A stretch of DNA of 38,881 nucleotides from Bradyrhizobium sp. Gha (GTDB lineage Bacteria; Pseudomonadota; Alphaproteobacteria; Rhizobiales; Xanthobacteraceae), in assembly GCF_900113735.1 (NCBI RefSeq), contig NZ_FOQM01000057.1, positions 1 through 38,881 of the forward strand. The letters are read 5' to 3'. The notes under the pieces are model-generated. The model saw only the letters and a list, made by a program, of their open reading frames with translations. It was not told the origin of the DNA and ran no database searches. This document shows positions 24,198 through 32,730 of the stretch, in pieces. Position 1 is the stretch's first letter. Each line of letters starts with the position of its first letter. Position numbers and translations under genes: made by a program.

Positions 24198-26039
24198 TTG
24201 CGCCGCGCGCTCCTCGCTCTCCTGCTTGCGCAGGAAGCCTTCGAGCTGGGCCTGCACCGAATAGGGCGTCGGGATCGGATCGCCGGCGGCATCGACGGCG
24301 GTGTCGAGCGAGCGGCGCAGCATGCGTGCCAGCTCGGCCTTGCGGTAGGGTTTTGTCAGAAGCGGCGCACCCATGGTGGCGCGTCCCGGTCCATGCGGGG
24401 CGTCGTGGGCATAGCCTGACGTGAACAGCACCCGTAACGAGGGCCGCGCGGCGACCATCTCGTCGGCGAGTTCCCGTCCATTCAGGGCGCCGGCCATCAC
24501 GATATCGGTGAACAGCAGATCAAAGTGCGCCCCCTCCGCCGCGATGGCGAGCGCGTCGCTGGCGTTGGCGGCGGGGATGACCTTGTAGCCGAGGCTTTCG
24601 AGCTGGAGCGTGACGTAGTGGCGGACATCGCGGTCGTCCTCGACACAGAGGATGGTTTCCGTCCCGCCAACGATCTTGCGTTCGTCATAGCCCGCTGGGC
24701 GGAGCACACTGGTTTCGGCTTTCGGCAGATAGATCGTGAACGTCGTGCCGCAGCCCTCGGCTGAATCGACCTTGATGCCGCCGCCCGACTGCTTGACGAA
24801 GCCGAATACCATGCTGAGGCCGAGCCCCGTGCCCTTGCCGACGTCCTTGGTCGAGAAGAACGGATCGAAGATGCGTTCGGCGATCGCCTGCGGAATGCCC
24901 GTGCCGGTGTCGGCGATCTCGATCTCGACATAGTCGCCGGCATAGCCGGCGCCGACCGCGACGGCTTCGCGGACGCCGAAGACGACGTTGCGCGTCGACA
25001 GCGTCAACCGGCCGCCTTCGGGCATCGCGTCGCGGGCGTTGATCGCGAGGTTGAGCAAGGCCGATGAGAGCTGGCCGCGGTCGGCGAAGGCGAGCCAGGC
25101 GCTGCCGTCGAGCCTGGTCATGATCGCGATCTTCTTGTCGAACGTCGCCAGCAGCAGTTTTGAAAGCTCTTCGAGCAGGTCGTTGACGTCGATTTCGGCC
25201 GGCTGCAGCGCCTGCTTGCGCGCAAAGGACAGCAGGCTCGACGTCAGCGCGGCGCCGCGATCGGCGGCCTCGCTGATCAGCTTGGTGATGGTGGCAAGCG
25301 GCGGATTGTCCTTCACGGCGTCGGCGAGGGTCTCGATCGTGCCCGTGATCACCGTGAGCATGTTGTTGAATTCATGCGCGATGCCGCCGGTGAGCTGACC
25401 GACCGCTTCCATCTTCTGCGCCTGGATCAGCTGCTCCTCGGCGGCGCGCTTTTGCGTCACGTCCTTGACGAAGACGTTGATCATGGTTTGACCGCCGAGG
25501 CGCAGCGCGGTGCTCGACGCCTCGATCAGGATCTCGTTGCCTTCCCGGTGCAGCAGCGTCGCCTCGAACCGGATGCCGATCGGTGTATTCGAGAGCTCCG
25601 GCAGAAGGCGCATCATGCGCTGCCTGAAACCGTCGCGGAGCGGCTCGGCGATGAGAAGGTCGACGACGTCAGTGCCGAGCGCCTCCCTGCGCGTCCATCC
25701 GGTCAGCGCCTCGGCCTGAACGCTCCATTCCACGATGATCCCGTTGGCGTCGGTCTGGACGAAAGCATCCAGCGCGGTTTTGATGACGGCCTGGGTCATT
25801 TGTGCGCTCGACAGCGCCTGCTCGGCCAATTGCGCTGCAGCGCGCTTGTCCTGCACCGTCTCGATCGTGCGCGAGCAGAGCCGCGCGAGCAGCATCGCGA
25901 CGGCGCCGCTTGCGAGCAGGGCAACGATCTGGGCAACGCCGAATCCGGGTCCGGCCACGGAATGGGAGACGAGGAGAGCGAGGGCGGTCATGATGACCTG
26001 AGCGGTCATCGCGACTGTCAGAAGCCCCCTGAGTTTCAT
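24186..26039 (-). CDS. Hybrid PAS sensor histidine kinase with receiver domain
   Basis: This 617-residue inner-membrane sensor kinase has two N-terminal transmembrane helices (about 2-25 and 32-54), a PAS domain (about 85-195, with DANGIIVEWSVQAEALTGW), then the HisKA domain with phospho-acceptor His222 in GGIAHEFNN. The ATPase domain follows, with the N box NLAINARDAMPEGG and the G boxes IADTGTGIP and GKGTGLGLSMVFGFVKQSG. A C-terminal receiver (about 462-580) has phospho-acceptor Asp512 in LLFTDIVMAG and the conserved Lys563 in LTKPYRK. ATG 26039 is preferred over a TTG four codons earlier. The partner response regulator or phosphotransfer protein is not in the window, and the signal is unknown. 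Confidence 0.93.
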   Translation of the reverse strand: MKLRGLLTVAMTAQVIMTALALLVSHSVAGPGFGVAQIVALLASGAVAMLLARLCSRTIETVQDKRAAAQLAEQALSSAQMTQAVIKTALDAFVQTDANGIIVEWSVQAEALTGWTRREALGTDVVDLLIAEPLRDGFRQRMMRLLPELSNTPIGIRFEATLLHREGNEILIEASSTALRLGGQTMINVFVKDVTQKRAAEEQLIQAQKMEAVGQLTGGIAHEFNNMLTVITGTIETLADAVKDNPPLATITKLISEAADRGAALTSSLLSFARKQALQPAEIDVNDLLEELSKLLLATFDKKIAIMTRLDGSAWLAFADRGQLSSALLNLAINARDAMPEGGRLTLSTRNVVFGVREAVAVGAGYAGDYVEIEIADTGTGIPQAIAERIFDPFFSTKDVGKGTGLGLSMVFGFVKQSGGGIKVDSAEGCGTTFTIYLPKAETSVLRPAGYDERKIVGGTETILCVEDDRDVRHYVTLQLESLGYKVIPAANASDALAIAAEGAHFDLLFTDIVMAGALNGRELADEMVAARPSLRVLFTSGYAHDAPHGPGRATMGAPLLTKPYRKAELARMLRRSLDTAVDAAGDPIPTPYSVQAQLEGFLRKQESEERAAQSGQ

Positions 26040-26216
26040 GCCCTCACCCAACGACGTCAGGCGCGGCGGACCCCGAAGTCCGCCTGGTCAAATGAGTCCG
26101 GCTCCATGTCAGCTACAGACTCCCTGTGCGCCGCGCATCCCAGCACCGATTGACAGGTTTGTTGGCCGTGATGCATTTTGGCAGCAAATTTAAAAACACG
26201 AAAGCGACACCCCTCG

Positions 26217-27545
26217 ATGTCTCCGCCGCTCAACCATATCGACAGCGACGAACGCCTGCGGGCGCAGGTGGACGTCGTCGTCATCGGCGGCGGCGTCATC
26301 GGCGTCTCCGCGGCCTATCATCTGGCCAGGAAAGGCCTCTCCGTCGCGCTGGTCGAGAAGGGGCATGTCGGTGGCGAGCAGTCGAGCCGCAATTGGGGCT
26401 GGTGCCGTCAGCAGGGCCGTGCGCGTGAGGAAATTCCGCTCGCGCGCGAAGCGCTGCGGTTGTGGGAGGACATGCAGAACGACGCCGGCGTCGATGCCGG
26501 CTTCCGCCGCACCGGCGTGCTGTTCCTGACCAAAAGCAAGGACGAACTCGCCAGCTGGGAGCGTTGGGCGGCGGTCGCACGTGAGATGCAGGTGCACTCG
26601 ACCGTGCTGACGCCCGCCGAAGTTGCCGAGCGGATGCCTGGAAATATCGACGAATGGGTCGGCGGCCTGCACACGCCGAGCGACGGGCGCGCCGAGCCGT
26701 CGATGGCCGTGCCCGCGCTCGCGATGGCTGCGCGCAAGCACGGCGTCACCATTCATCAGGGCTGCGCCGCGCGCGGACTGGAAACGACAGGCGGAAAGGT
26801 CAGCGCCGTGGTCACCGAGAAGGGCACCATCCGCACGCAGGCGGTGCTGCTGTCGGGCGGAGCATGGTCGTCGCTGTTCTGCCGTCGTCATGGCATCGAG
26901 CTGCCGATCGGCCTCGTCAACGCCACCGCGTGCCGGACCACGCCGGCACCGGAGATCACGTCGGGCGCGGTCGGGACTGACCTCTACTGCATCCGTCGCC
27001 GTCTCGACGGCGGCTTTACGCTGGCGCTGCGCAATCGCGGCACGGTCGAACTCTCGCCGGACCTGTTCCGCTACGCGCGCACCTTCTGGCCGACCTATCT
27101 GCACCGCCGCAACGGCCTGAAGATGTCGTTCGGCAGGTCGTTCTTCAATCAACTGGCCCGCGGCACCAGCTGGAGCTTCGACAAGCCGTCCCCGTTCGAG
27201 GCCGAACGCGTGCGCGATCCCGAGCCTGATATGTCGCTGGTCAATGCGGCGCTGGCCGCGCTGATCAAGGCGAACCCGGAGCTGAAGGACGTCGAGATCG
27301 CGGAAGCCTGGGGCGGCACCATCGACTGCACGCCGGATACCATCCCCGTGATCTCGCCGGTCGATGCACTGCCTGGCTTCTTCCTTGCCACCGGCTTCTC
27401 CGGCCACGGCTTCGGCATCGGCCCCGCAGCCGGCAAGCTCGCCGCCGACATCGTCGCCGGCGCGACGCCGCTGGTCGATCCCGCGGCCTACAGCCACAAG
27501 CGCATGATCGACGGAAGGCGGCTCGCGCCGGTCAGCCCGTTCTGA
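26217..27545 (+). CDS. FAD-dependent oxidoreductase, D-amino-acid dehydrogenase-like (DAO family)
   Basis: This 442-residue flavoprotein of the DAO family includes D-amino-acid dehydrogenase and sarcosine or glycine oxidase relatives. The dinucleotide-binding motif VVVIGGGVIGVSAAYHLA is at about 20-38 and is followed by VALVEKGHVGGEQSSRNWGW, typical of a rhizobial subgroup. The end has DTIPVISPVDALPGFFLATG and SGHGFGIGPAAGKLAADIV, the C-terminal FAD-binding part. ATG 26217 was chosen; a TTG 13 codons earlier is in frame, but neither has a strong ribosome-binding site. No amino-acid transporter is adjacent. The racemase is 21 kb away and is not evidence for a link. Confidence 0.88.
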   Translation: MSPPLNHIDSDERLRAQVDVVVIGGGVIGVSAAYHLARKGLSVALVEKGHVGGEQSSRNWGWCRQQGRAREEIPLAREALRLWEDMQNDAGVDAGFRRTGVLFLTKSKDELASWERWAAVAREMQVHSTVLTPAEVAERMPGNIDEWVGGLHTPSDGRAEPSMAVPALAMAARKHGVTIHQGCAARGLETTGGKVSAVVTEKGTIRTQAVLLSGGAWSSLFCRRHGIELPIGLVNATACRTTPAPEITSGAVGTDLYCIRRRLDGGFTLALRNRGTVELSPDLFRYARTFWPTYLHRRNGLKMSFGRSFFNQLARGTSWSFDKPSPFEAERVRDPEPDMSLVNAALAALIKANPELKDVEIAEAWGGTIDCTPDTIPVISPVDALPGFFLATGFSGHGFGIGPAAGKLAADIVAGATPLVDPAAYSHKRMIDGRRLAPVSPF

Positions 27546-27595
27546 GGACCGCATCACGGTTCTCTACAAAGCCAACATGATGCGCGGCGAGCGTC

Positions 27596-28819
27596 TCACG
27601 AATTCACGTGCACGAAATCCCGCAGCAGCGGATAGATCTCGTTGTTCCAGCGCTTGCCGGAGAACACGCCGTAATGGCCGACGCCGGCCTGCATGTGATG
27701 CACTCGGCGATAGGCGCGCACGCCGGTGCAGAGGTCTTGCGCCGCGAGCGTCTGGCCGATCGAGCAGATGTCGTCCTTCTCGCCCTCCACCGTCATCAGC
27801 CCCATGCGGCTGATGGCCCTGGTGTCCACGGGACGGCCGCGATGCATCAGCTTACCCTGCGGCAGCAGATGTTCCTGGAACACGTCGCGCACGGTCTCGA
27901 TGTAGAACTCGGCCGGCAGGTCCATCACCGCGAAATATTCGTCATAGAAGGTCTTGATGCTGGCCGCCTTCTCCTTCTCGCCCTTGGCGATGTGGTTGGC
28001 GAGATCCATGTGCTGCTTGATGTGGCGCTCGAGATTCATCGAGACGAAAGCGGTGAGCTGCACGAAGCCGGGATAGACTTTGCGGAGCGCGCCGCGGCAC
28101 TGCACGGGAACGTAGTTGATCAGGTTCCGTTCGAACCATTCGATCGGCTTGCTCTTGGCGAACTCGTTGACCTTGGTCGGCTGGATCCGCGTGTCGATCG
28201 GCCCCGCCATCAGCGTCAGCGTTGCCGGCCGAGACGGATGATTGCCCTCGCACATGATGGCGGCAGCCGCGAGCGCCGAAACCGACGGCTGGCAGATCGC
28301 AACCATATGCGGGCGCGGCCCCAACTGCCCGAGAAAGTCGATCAGGTGCTCAGTATAGTCGTCGAGCCCGAAGCGGCCCTCGCTGCGCGGAATGTCGCGC
28401 GGATTGTGCCAGTCGGTGATGTAGACGTCGTGGTCCTGCAGCAGCGTCTTCACCGTGCCGCGCAGCAGCGTCGCGAAATGGCCGGACATCGGCGCCACCA
28501 GCAGCATGCGCGGTTGCTCGGTCACGCCGTCCTTCCTGAAGTGCAGCAGCGAGCCGAACGGGGTCGCGTAAGCGACCTCCTCGGTGACGCCGATTTGGCG
28601 ATTGCCGACCATCACGCTGTCGATGCCGTAGGCCGGGCGGTCGTAGGTGAGGGTCGAGCGCGAGATCAGCTCCATTGCCGCCGAGAGCCGGCCCACGACG
28701 TGGTCCGACATCCCCTGCGGTACCAGATTGAGCAATTTCAGCGCCGACGAGGCTCCCGCCCGCCACGGGGCCGTCAGGTCCATCTGGTTCTGAAACGCCT
28801 GATAATACATCGACATCAT
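27596..28819 (-). CDS. phaZ: Intracellular polyhydroxybutyrate depolymerase
   Basis: This 407-residue cytosolic or granule-bound enzyme breaks down stored poly-3-hydroxybutyrate. The N-terminus MMSMYYQAFQNQMDLTAPWR and the central AICQPSVSALAAAA match the PhaZ family, in which the nucleophile is a cysteine in this lipase-box-like site; here Cys176. The rest of the triad is probably the Asp in EGEKDDICSIGQ and the His in GVGHYGVFSGKRW. PWR near the N-terminus and the conserved TDWHNPRDIP segment also fit. The gene is convergent with the oxidoreductase (50 bp apart) and divergent from the glutathione S-transferase. A PHB cycle is expected in Bradyrhizobium; other PHB genes are not in the window. 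Confidence 0.95.
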   Translation of the reverse strand: MMSMYYQAFQNQMDLTAPWRAGASSALKLLNLVPQGMSDHVVGRLSAAMELISRSTLTYDRPAYGIDSVMVGNRQIGVTEEVAYATPFGSLLHFRKDGVTEQPRMLLVAPMSGHFATLLRGTVKTLLQDHDVYITDWHNPRDIPRSEGRFGLDDYTEHLIDFLGQLGPRPHMVAICQPSVSALAAAAIMCEGNHPSRPATLTLMAGPIDTRIQPTKVNEFAKSKPIEWFERNLINYVPVQCRGALRKVYPGFVQLTAFVSMNLERHIKQHMDLANHIAKGEKEKAASIKTFYDEYFAVMDLPAEFYIETVRDVFQEHLLPQGKLMHRGRPVDTRAISRMGLMTVEGEKDDICSIGQTLAAQDLCTGVRAYRRVHHMQAGVGHYGVFSGKRWNNEIYPLLRDFVHVNS

Positions 28820-28933
28820 ACTGAAGCGCCCACCCTATCCCCTGCATCCATGCAATATCGGAGCCAAGGAGGCTTGCCGGAATTGGCACGTCACTTGCTG
28901 CGCGGTTGGCTGGACACGTGAGGGAAGCGCCCC

Positions 28934-29590
28934 ATGGCGAAGGCGACACTGACCATCAGCAGCAAGAACTACTCGTCCTGGTCGCTGCGGGGCTGGCTGC
29001 TGACCAAATTTTCCGGCCTCGATTTCGAGGAGATCGTCACCGCGCCGGATGACGCCTCGGCGCGTGCTGAAATCCTGTTGCTGTCGTCCTCGATCCTGGT
29101 GCCCTGCCTGCGCCATGACGGCGCCACGGTCTGGGATACGCTGGCGATCGCCGAATATCTCAACGAGGTGATGCCTGATGCCGGCCTGTTGCCGGCCGAT
29201 CGTGTCCAGCGCGCGCATTGCCGCTCGATCTCAGGCGAAATCCATTCCGGCTTCACGACGCTGCGCGCCTCGCTGCCGGTCAATCTGAAGGGCCATTTCC
29301 CCGGCTTTAAGATCTGGTCGCGCGCACAGGCGGACATCGACCGGGTCTGGTCGATCTGGCGCGATTGTCTGGCCAAGTCAGGAGGTCCGTTCCTGTTCGG
29401 CGGGACGCGCACCATGGCGGACGCGATGTACGCCCCCGTGGTGACGCGCTTCGCCACCTATGACGTCAGGCTCGAGCCAGTTCTCAAGGCCTACGCCGAC
29501 ACCATCATGGCCATGCCGGAGATGAAGGAATGGGTCGCGGCGGCGAGGGAAGAGCCGGCCGAGATCGAGGAGCTCGAGGTCGAATATTAG
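28934..29590 (+). CDS. Glutathione S-transferase family protein
   Basis: This 218-residue soluble protein has the GST layout. A thioredoxin-like N-terminal domain (about 1-80) includes SSKNYSSWSLRGWLL with the serine region expected near the active site, the cis-proline loop SSSILVPCLR and DTLAIAEYLNEVMP. A helical C-terminal domain follows (about 90-210) with TMADAMYAPVVTRF, the conserved N-capping/hydrophobic-staple region. It may conjugate glutathione to toxic electrophiles or have another role. It is divergent from phaZ across 114 bp. GAGG upstream of ATG 28934 is acceptable. No neighbour suggests a specific substrate. Confidence 0.92.
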   Translation: MAKATLTISSKNYSSWSLRGWLLTKFSGLDFEEIVTAPDDASARAEILLLSSSILVPCLRHDGATVWDTLAIAEYLNEVMPDAGLLPADRVQRAHCRSISGEIHSGFTTLRASLPVNLKGHFPGFKIWSRAQADIDRVWSIWRDCLAKSGGPFLFGGTRTMADAMYAPVVTRFATYDVRLEPVLKAYADTIMAMPEMKEWVAAAREEPAEIEELEVEY

Positions 29591-29870
29591 GCAGGCGGCG
29601 CGCGGCTCTGCCTGTTTCCGGGGCGGGGACGCCGGGGTCCTTGCCGACCTCTATGCCTTTGCCATCGTTAACCTTTGGCGCCGGTCGCTGGCGGTTGTCC
29701 GCAATTGCCCTGGGCAGATCTTGTGCGTAACGGCAGGGCCTTGTCGACATCTAGCCGTGAACAGGCGCGTACAACACGATCAGGCTGATTCGGACGCGAT
29801 TCGTTCGGGCCGCGTTCCCTTGGTTAAGGCAGAGCGCGGCCCCGTTGCATTTTGAGACAGAAGCGGGCCG
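29591..29870. other. Gene-free stretch with one stable stem-loop
   Basis: No gene is visible in these 280 bases. Near the right end GGGCCGCG (29807-29814) pairs with CGCGGCCC (29835-29842), with an inner CCTT/AAGG pair, followed on the plus strand by a short GCATTTTG. This could be the 3' end of a small plus-strand RNA or of a late GST transcript. Nothing else stands out. Confidence 0.35.
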
Positions 29871-30095
29871 TCAGGCCACGCCGGAATGCTTCATGCGGGG
29901 CACGCGCCATCCGATGACGGTTGCCTCGACCGGCACGCCGGCCGCATGGTTCTGCCAGCGTCCCTCGACATAGCGGCAGGCAAACGGAAGCTGATACGTT
30001 CCGCTGTGATCCTCACACAGCACTTCGACCGGCAGGCCGGGAGGCGGTTCTCCGGCGCCGTCGAATTCCGCCAATCGTCTATCGCGCGTTGCCAT
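29871..30095 (-). CDS. Small conserved-type protein of unknown function
   Basis: This 74-residue soluble protein begins MATRDRRLAEFDG. I do not recognise a family, but the sequence is clearly protein-like (GLPVEVLCEDHSGTYQLPFA, then CRYVEGRWQN and GWRVPRM). GGGGAGA six bases upstream of ATG 30095 is a strong start signal. Two Cys residues (27 and 40) could bind metal or form a disulfide. It stands alone on the minus strand between GST and a small plus-strand gene. Small rhizobial proteins of this shape are common and mostly uncharacterised. Confidence 0.68.
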   Translation of the reverse strand: MATRDRRLAEFDGAGEPPPGLPVEVLCEDHSGTYQLPFACRYVEGRWQNHAAGVPVEATVIGWRVPRMKHSGVA

Positions 30096-30279
30096 TCCAA
30101 AAATCTCCCCTCATCAAAGCCGCGGAAAGAGCGCCCACTTCCTCCGCGTGCGGTTTACTGCTCCCCCTCCAAGGGGAACGCGCCAAGCTCAACGCGAGAA
30201 TGCGGTGCGAGTGTGGTAGCCTCGCGCGGCGGCGCGCAATCGGCGCACATTGCCGTGATCATCTTGATGAGGAACCTGA

Positions 30280-30633
30280 ATGCTGCGCCGGACCATCGTC
30301 GTTTGTATCGCCATGTTACCGTTCGTCGCGCACATGCAGGTTGCGGCGCAGGACGTCCCGGGCATCGAGATCTGCACGGTCGAGAAGACCATGGAGCGGC
30401 GCACCAGCTGTCTCCAGAGCAACGTCGACTTCCTCCAGAAGACCATCACCCGGCTCAATCTCGATCACCAGCAGAAGCTGGACGCCGCGAACCGCCAGAT
30501 TGACGCGCTGAAGGTGACGCTCGCAGGCCTCCAGAAGACCATCGGCGATCTCCAGGCGGCGCAGACGAAGCAGGCCGAGGATCTGAACAAGAAGCAGGAC
30601 TCACCGCCGCCGAAAGAGGCGAAGGACAAGTAA
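30280..30633 (+). CDS. Small exported coiled-coil protein
   Basis: This 117-residue protein has a signal peptide (MLRRTIVVCIAMLPFVAHMQ, cleavage near VAAQ). The mature part has two Cys close together (ICTVEKTMERRTSC), likely one disulfide, followed by a long heptad-type helix (about 45-100; DFLQKTITRLNLDHQQKLDA) and a Pro/Lys-rich tail ending KEAKDK. GAGGAA seven bases before ATG 30280 supports the start. It probably acts in the periplasm as a helical oligomer, but its function is unknown. The next gene starts 78 bp later on the same strand and has its own ribosome-binding site. Confidence 0.68.
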   Translation: MLRRTIVVCIAMLPFVAHMQVAAQDVPGIEICTVEKTMERRTSCLQSNVDFLQKTITRLNLDHQQKLDAANRQIDALKVTLAGLQKTIGDLQAAQTKQAEDLNKKQDSPPPKEAKDK

Positions 30634-30711
30634 GCCCGAAGCAATCCCGATCAAGCGCAGCGGAGAGCGCAAGCGCAGCATCGCACCGCTTCGGAAGGAG
30701 AATCGTGATCC

Positions 30712-31557
30712 ATGAACCCGGCCCAGCGCGCGCTCTGGTATATCGAAAGCCATCTGGCCGAGCCGATGACGCTCGACGAGATCGCTGCGATCTCAGGCGT
30801 GTCGCGGTTCCATCTGGTGCGTGCGTTTGCTGCAGCCACCGGCTTGCCGGTGATGCGCTACGTGCGTGCACGGCGGCTGAGCGAGGCGGCGCGCAGACTT
30901 GCCAAGGGCGCGCCGGACATTCTGTCACTGGCGCTGGAGGCTGATTACGGCTCGCACGAAGCATTCACCCGCGCGTTCCGCGACCACTTCGGAACCACGC
31001 CCGAAGCGGTGAGGGCGGCGACGTGCACTGGCCAGATCAAGCTTCAGGAGCCGATTCTCATGGATTCCACCATGTCAGACAGTCTCAAAGCCCCGCGTTT
31101 CGAAACCGCAAAAGCCTTCCTCGTCGCCGGCCTTGGCGAGCGCATCTCCTGCGACAACGGCGCCGTCATTCCGGGAATGTGGGCCCGCTTCCACCAGGAG
31201 GTCGCCGACATTCCCGAACGCATCGGGCGGGGGAAAGAACAGGTCGCCTACGGCGTCTGCTGCAACGGCGATGATGCCGGCAATTTCGATTACATCGCCG
31301 GCGTCGAGGTCACTGATTTCTCCGACCTGCCACGCGGTCTCACTCGCATCCGCATTCCCGAGCAGCGCTACGCGGTGTTTACCCATACCGAGCACGTCGC
31401 CTCGGTCAGGCGCACCGTCAACGCGATCTGGAATCAATGGCTGCCGGCCTCCGGCCTGAAAGCCGCCGACGCGCCGAACTTCGAGCGCTACGACGAGAAG
31501 TTCGATCCGGTGACCGGCAATGGCGGCTTCGAGATTTGGATACCGGTGCGAGAATAA
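30712..31557 (+). CDS. AraC-type regulator fused to GyrI-like effector-binding domain
   Basis: This 281-residue protein has an N-terminal AraC double helix-turn-helix (about 5-105; MTLDEIAAISGVSRFHLVRA and the signature ADYGSHEAFTRAFRDHFG) joined by a linker to a GyrI-like effector-binding domain (about 125-280; ends GNGGFEIWIPVRE). This is the architecture of the SoxS/Rob-like and YdeO-like group, in which the GyrI domain binds small hydrophobic molecules. AAGGAGAA lies ten bases upstream of ATG 30712, supporting the start. It may control the lactonase or small genes beside it, but no operator is identified. A 10-bp perfect hairpin follows the stop. Confidence 0.93.
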   Translation: MNPAQRALWYIESHLAEPMTLDEIAAISGVSRFHLVRAFAAATGLPVMRYVRARRLSEAARRLAKGAPDILSLALEADYGSHEAFTRAFRDHFGTTPEAVRAATCTGQIKLQEPILMDSTMSDSLKAPRFETAKAFLVAGLGERISCDNGAVIPGMWARFHQEVADIPERIGRGKEQVAYGVCCNGDDAGNFDYIAGVEVTDFSDLPRGLTRIRIPEQRYAVFTHTEHVASVRRTVNAIWNQWLPASGLKAADAPNFERYDEKFDPVTGNGGFEIWIPVRE

Positions 31558-31615
31558 CGCGCAACGCTGGCATACCATCCCGCTTGCTTGGCAAGGGAGA
31601 TCGACTTTGTCATAA

Positions 31616-31638
31616 CCGCTGGCAAAACTTGCCAGCGG
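31616..31638. terminator. Perfect 10-bp hairpin between the AraC-GyrI gene and the SMP-30 gene
   Basis: CCGCTGGCAA, three bases, TTGCCAGCGG. It starts 59 bp after the AraC-GyrI stop and 56 bp before the next ATG. No T-run follows, so it could terminate poorly, stabilise the mRNA, or be a symmetric protein-binding site for the upstream regulator. Confidence 0.4.
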
Positions 31639-31693
31639 GGCCCGTGCCGGACATCCCGAGCAAGCGATAACAAGCAGCCGGGAGGGTCCCCAA

Positions 31694-32620
31694 ATGCCTG
31701 ACGTCCGTGTTCTCGCCACCGATCTCGAATTTCCCGAAGGCCCGGTCGTGATGCCTGACGGCTCAGTGGTGCTGGTGGAAATCCGCGGCCAGCGTCTGAC
31801 GCGCGTCTACCCTGATGGCCGCAAGGAGATCGTCGCGAAAGTGCCCGGCGGCCCCAACGGCGCAGCGCTGGGCCCCGACGGAAAGATCTATATCTGCAAC
31901 AATGGCGGCTTCTCCTGGATCCCGACCCGCAACATGATCATGCCGGGGCCGCAGCCCGCGGATTATCTCGGCGGCTCGATCCAGCGCGTCGATCTGCAAA
32001 CCGGCAAAATCGAGACCGTCGTCACCAAATGCGGCGAGCACGATCTGCGTGGGCCGAACGATCTCGTGTTCGACAAGCACGGCGGCCTCTGGTTCTCCGA
32101 TCTCGGCAAGCGCCGCGCGCGCGAGATGGATGTCGGCGGCATGTATTATCTCAAGCCCGGCATGACAGAGATCGTGGAAGTCGTGCACGGCGTGCTGCCG
32201 GCCAACGGCATCGGGCTCTCGCCTGATGAAAACACCGTCTACATCGCGGAGACGCCGACGGGCCGGCTCTGGGCCTATGAGCTCTCCGCGCCCGGCACGC
32301 TGAAGCCGCGCGACGCCATCTATCGCGGCGAGCGGGGCAAGCCGATCTGCGGCCTCGGCGGCTACCAGATGTTCGACTCGCTCGCGGTCGAGGCCAACGG
32401 CAATGTCTGCGTCGCCACGCTGGTCTCCGGCTGCATCTCGGTGATCGCGCCTGATGGCACCCTGGTCGAGCAGATCCCGACCGGCGATCGCGTCACCACC
32501 AACATCGCCTTCGGTGGCCCCGAGCTGAAGACCGCCTACATCACGCTGTCAGGCAAGGGCGAGCTCGTCGCCATGGACTGGCCGCGCGGCGGTTTGCCGT
32601 TGAATTTTCTGAACAAGTGA
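31694..32620 (+). CDS. SMP-30/gluconolactonase-family protein
   Basis: This 308-residue predicted six-bladed beta-propeller of the SMP-30/gluconolaconase/LRE family hydrolyses sugar or other lactones in known members with a bound divalent metal. The family's metal-site segments are visible: EFPEGPVVMPDGSV with its Glu near residue 15, GPNDLVFDKHGGLWFSD near 120-135 with Asn and Asp, and PANGIGLSPDENTVYIAET around 170-190. No signal peptide is seen. GGAGGG upstream of ATG 31694 is good. A family A repeat follows 8 bp after the stop, then a GNAT gene. The physiological lactone is unknown. Confidence 0.92.
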   Translation: MPDVRVLATDLEFPEGPVVMPDGSVVLVEIRGQRLTRVYPDGRKEIVAKVPGGPNGAALGPDGKIYICNNGGFSWIPTRNMIMPGPQPADYLGGSIQRVDLQTGKIETVVTKCGEHDLRGPNDLVFDKHGGLWFSDLGKRRAREMDVGGMYYLKPGMTEIVEVVHGVLPANGIGLSPDENTVYIAETPTGRLWAYELSAPGTLKPRDAIYRGERGKPICGLGGYQMFDSLAVEANGNVCVATLVSGCISVIAPDGTLVEQIPTGDRVTTNIAFGGPELKTAYITLSGKGELVAMDWPRGGLPLNFLNK

Positions 32621-32627
32621 GCCAAGC

Positions 32628-32713
32628 CGTCATTGCGAGGAGCCCTTGCGACGAAGCAATCCAGGCTGCCTCCCCGGTAAGATTCTGGATTGCTTCGCTT
32701 CGCTCGCACTGAC
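32628..32713. repeat. Dispersed palindromic repeat, family A, full copy
   Basis: Begins CGTCATTGCGAGGAGCCCTT and ends CTTCGCTCGCACTGACA. This copy is inverted relative to 1891 in its arm details: the AGGAGCCCTTGCGACG block comes first and the TTCGCTTCGCTCGC block last. It lies 8 bp after the SMP-30 stop and 18 bp before the GNAT ATG, so the GNAT leader would be within or next to the hairpin. Confidence 0.85.
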
Positions 32714-32730
32714 AACGGAGAGAGACTTCA

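Noticed and set aside
26217..28819. Functional link between the DadA-like oxidoreductase and PHB depolymerase
   Set aside because: They are merely convergent neighbours with no shared promoter or known pathway.
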